Program-made: the position numbers and the translations under genes
Notes under the pieces: model-generated
What the model saw: only the letters and a program-made list of their open reading frames with translations
The model's database searches: none
What the model was told of the DNA's origin: nothing
In this document: piece by piece, positions 63,601 through 64,000 of the stretch
Position numbering within the stretch: the stretch's first letter is position 1
Layout: every line of letters starts with the position of its first letter
Assembly: GCA_934747965.1 (NCBI GenBank)
Contig: CAKVHI010000005.1
Location: 1 to 64,000, forward strand
Length of the DNA: 64,000 nucleotides
DNA from: an uncultured Clostridia bacterium
GTDB lineage: Bacteria; Bacillota; Clostridia; Christensenellales; UBA1242
Reading direction: 5' to 3'

Positions 63601-64000
63601 CTTTTTGTATGATAAAGAAACAAAGTCTTTGTTTGGTTATAAAATTGAAAATGGGCAACTTGTTGTTTTGAGTGATCTTCAAAACAAACGAAACACAATT
63701 TTGAAAATCACACCTAAGTATAAGTCTTTTGTTTATGGTAAAGAAACAGAAAGCGTGGGTGCAAGCATTGAGGTTAAAGTTGTAGATTTCTTTGTTGAAG
63801 GAATTTCAGTTTCTGATAGTAGTGATAATATATTGAAAAATTCTTTAGGCAATTCAACAATTTTGAAAGCAGATTTGTTGGTTAACAGTTGCAAAGAATT
63901 TAAATATTTGGATTCTAATTCAAACGAAATTTCTGGCTTTAGTTATGAAGGCGGACAAGTAATTTTTGATAATTTATCTCGAGAACTTGAATTGTCAAAT
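57611..64000 (+). CDS. Second giant surface lipoprotein (3' end outside window)
   Basis: An open frame of 2130 codons runs to the window edge without a stop. Signal MKLKKILTILVFSVLAF and lipobox VFGC (Cys24). The first 1000 residues are successive Ig-like/cadherin-like beta modules (SIQVNGQNEITLRAGDY, VVTAQSAGITKIRVYA of Big_2 type at about 905-930). Residues about 1040-1350 hold GLUG-like repeats (FVGGIVGKI, SVVGGISAYV, VGGLFGSVNFGG, VVGGLVGTNASL). Further Ig-like modules follow. It resembles the 2350-residue protein at 10152 in anchoring and GLUG content but lacks its fibronectin-like series. Likely adhesin or wall-spanning scaffold. Confidence 0.85.
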   Translation, partial: MKLKKILTILVFSVLAFTGAVFGCKDKYANFSIQVNGQNEITLRAGDYATDEYPNSREIEILIKNAPNNNCRNISYSVSQNNIVSIEEISSTSKDIKRYKITALDNISAFEPSTVITFKTSEGNKSCDLKVNVQIPLQSISANLAYNSFVVSDNKPYYIDASKALTYFPKNTTDRDVEFSLVEGLIDGVTLTLNGEIKVDEEKYFGQENISGKIKVRATSKTKSESYADFYVSVLRDIKLSDLTLGYDLNGVKYSYSGDVSEEEENYENSISFLTKNGITLSSNVNELKNANFSVKINESFGLNFEQIETKFESLILSNILVESNYSKDDNNTKNYIIYTKNPGKDVLNITIKYKSVENYSKEIQIPVTVLEYPTSLVVNNNAGERYDIFDYYKNNVRGQEFAVSISQIGAYNDKFKVLISEEDFNFVEIRYQDELLGYNELTSRAFANNSSLFVIAKEIQNETKEIKLTFYSDILKDKNLEEITDDFNKKLIKEISLNLVPGVRSLSFETQINQKETFYLEKSNKEFNVPFVVNNSTNGIKSLNEFINLEIVSGEDLVEISKDVDQGKFVLKSKNKTGLVEFYLKSQNGIETAHKKLLIYSGLDDSQTNPFEFVLSSSNIKTVVNENNETKYYIGSTYGKNSANFNVLNKYDATIYNAEIKSSNNAVKATVLDAENLLFNLYASENIEEKVTITVTIWVYNDFDKVNEDGNLCKKIEIDFDIYTYEPLQSVKFNNGQLFDRITLTDGEGLDVDSLNNKLNMLDLNKLINIQGTTTNVTKKVIFPSELIEGADYDVENKDELFDAIYFHVYKNHQNKFIDGKFVFGLTIEVYDLVGSNESYRLTLTVELKEQTKPEKVVIKNNGGFVYLDNLGNGLSQIEAEVVGENRKEATNKNLYFKIVDGNSIVLDNNTGVVTAQSAGITKIRVYAKASKYSSSGDYSIFSDVYVVSADGSKSFPYILQNNQFIENSYYTLNENVVLNSSLSLNIKGIDGKFRYAKYSNLYDENATYSLIFNGTGSVFEKEEFVGELENLNVIYNKNSITINSKNFGLIASKNSGTIKNVNLIVNSLTIHNNAENNNIGLYFAENVGNIENCTISSAESDYASILIDGKGANFGGFVAINKKDGDKCGSITSGFDFLKTNNHSVARLRIIDLTSAQDHCVAGLVSENSGNISGVQIEAKIESNAKFVGGIVGKIVSENIKYKNLHFNGSLISKNANSVVGGISAYVSSNFSEDGTDFNLIFVEFTESIADNSTHFSGHTVGGLFGSVNFGGQNRTNVKYAYAQNFAKVGQNSSNLKGDVVGGLVGTNASLLNITAVYSDVKILCEKDAKGAFVGAMKANTEIDNAYSYVTGVDSLFGEREENKILKLVKIYSTTSKQEKLSNDNFVSFFDKDNYASVLTLKNGNGEFVFNDNKYFACFSAQNGGLPYLVYNETDGFKKLMTVVATSINARFVVKNAVENSNNEYVYGNAENIIVVKDDELNKAVIYFNKNLQFNVEDILNITTTPYDANKNFEFRSLNNNVLSIVNGKLIINSVGNATVEISSKYNTNVKTYAYISVVDKIETFEVENKIVIANGKTKEVNAKILPKTANNGLYFVVTSDLADKILINNKQVQENVVYHLDSRTVITALDTCKGIIKVYPLTMVKFGEQDYVFIDFVNKKEIDFSVINSAKSVVASVNSIIVPENEKLEFEVYVDCTESENDQQLKFDDIENLTKYFEIDASKIEVGLNSTKFVVSVKAKDLALSQDQPFTFIIHHVLSGEISDAFAKVDVVLKSSKLQSVELNHFSSSVTYYKDYDIINKETIPNFNIVKGNYGVLSINLYPSYANVTNIDVTSSIQNGHRINFSQLKLESENKLTVTSCKDTLWTGIKLNVDRDEIKENGGNLFVATLLTTDILDDTVFTITVTCYNSLGQKYEPVSINLKAKALTTLMLTNPNGSDEFFAPRGGELKIDVNPINMDEDFKIGAENFEFTIEDRNLNQVTFNGNVTEKNGFNFLYDKETKSLFGYKIENGQLVVLSDLQNKRNTILKITPKYKSFVYGKETESVGASIEVKVVDFFVEGISVSDSSDNILKNSLGNSTILKADLLVNSCKEFKYLDSNSNEISGFSYEGGQVIFDNLSRELELSN

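Overview
This window comes from a low-G+C (about 30% by eye), Gram-positive-type, spore-forming Firmicute, most likely an uncultured gut member of the Clostridia or Bacilli. The evidence is a set of sporulation genes (spoIVA, spoIIID, a spoIIQ-like M23 protein, a spoIVFA-like/spoIVFB pair, a pdaB-like deacetylase), lipoprotein signal peptides, SipW/TasA-type secretion, AGGAGG-type ribosome binding sites, two tRNAs with encoded CCA, and TGA used as a stop. Rubrerythrin suggests an anaerobe. I cannot name the species.

Layout. 0-10 kb: small unknown genes, lipoproteins, a Cu/Zn superoxide dismutase, a HIT protein, tRNA-Gly followed by a duplicated tRNA-derived segment, a MORN-AAA+ fusion, a TasA-like protein with a lectin-like C-terminus, a phage-derived toxin/immunity pair and mscL. 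10-19 kb: one operon coding for a 2350-residue surface lipoprotein, a SipW-type signal peptidase and two TasA-like proteins. 19-35 kb: rmuC, a VanW protein, a non-coding stretch with DnaA boxes, nucleoside hydrolase, walJ-like, gyrB-gyrA, rubrerythrin, a CYTH-like protein, pdaB-like, a double-OB SSB-like gene and RNase P RNA. 35-42 kb: yjjX-like NTPase behind a long leader, minD-minE without minC, spoIVFA/spoIVFB-like genes, a Pycsar-effector-like membrane protein, spoIVA, rplI. 43-48 kb: an orphan KwaA-like protein, three more TasA-like proteins, a fibronectin-like lipoprotein, ychF. 49-64 kb: tRNA-Gln, divergent enzymes, spoIIQ-like, acpP, spoIIID, a TtcA-like protein, and the first 2130 codons of a second giant lipoprotein that runs off the window.

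Two themes stand out. First, a surface-fibre system: six TasA/camelysin-like exported proteins and one SipW-like peptidase, twice arranged next to fibronectin-like lipoproteins. Second, gene expression: at least nine genes have a sigma-A type -10 box placed so that transcription should begin at, or within two bases of, the start codon, with no ribosome binding site (leaderless mRNAs), mixed with genes that have strong Shine-Dalgarno sites. walJ, gyrB, gyrA, rplI and ychF are origin-proximal in Bacillus subtilis, and two perfect DnaA boxes lie at 22.1 kb, but gene orientation does not confirm an origin there.
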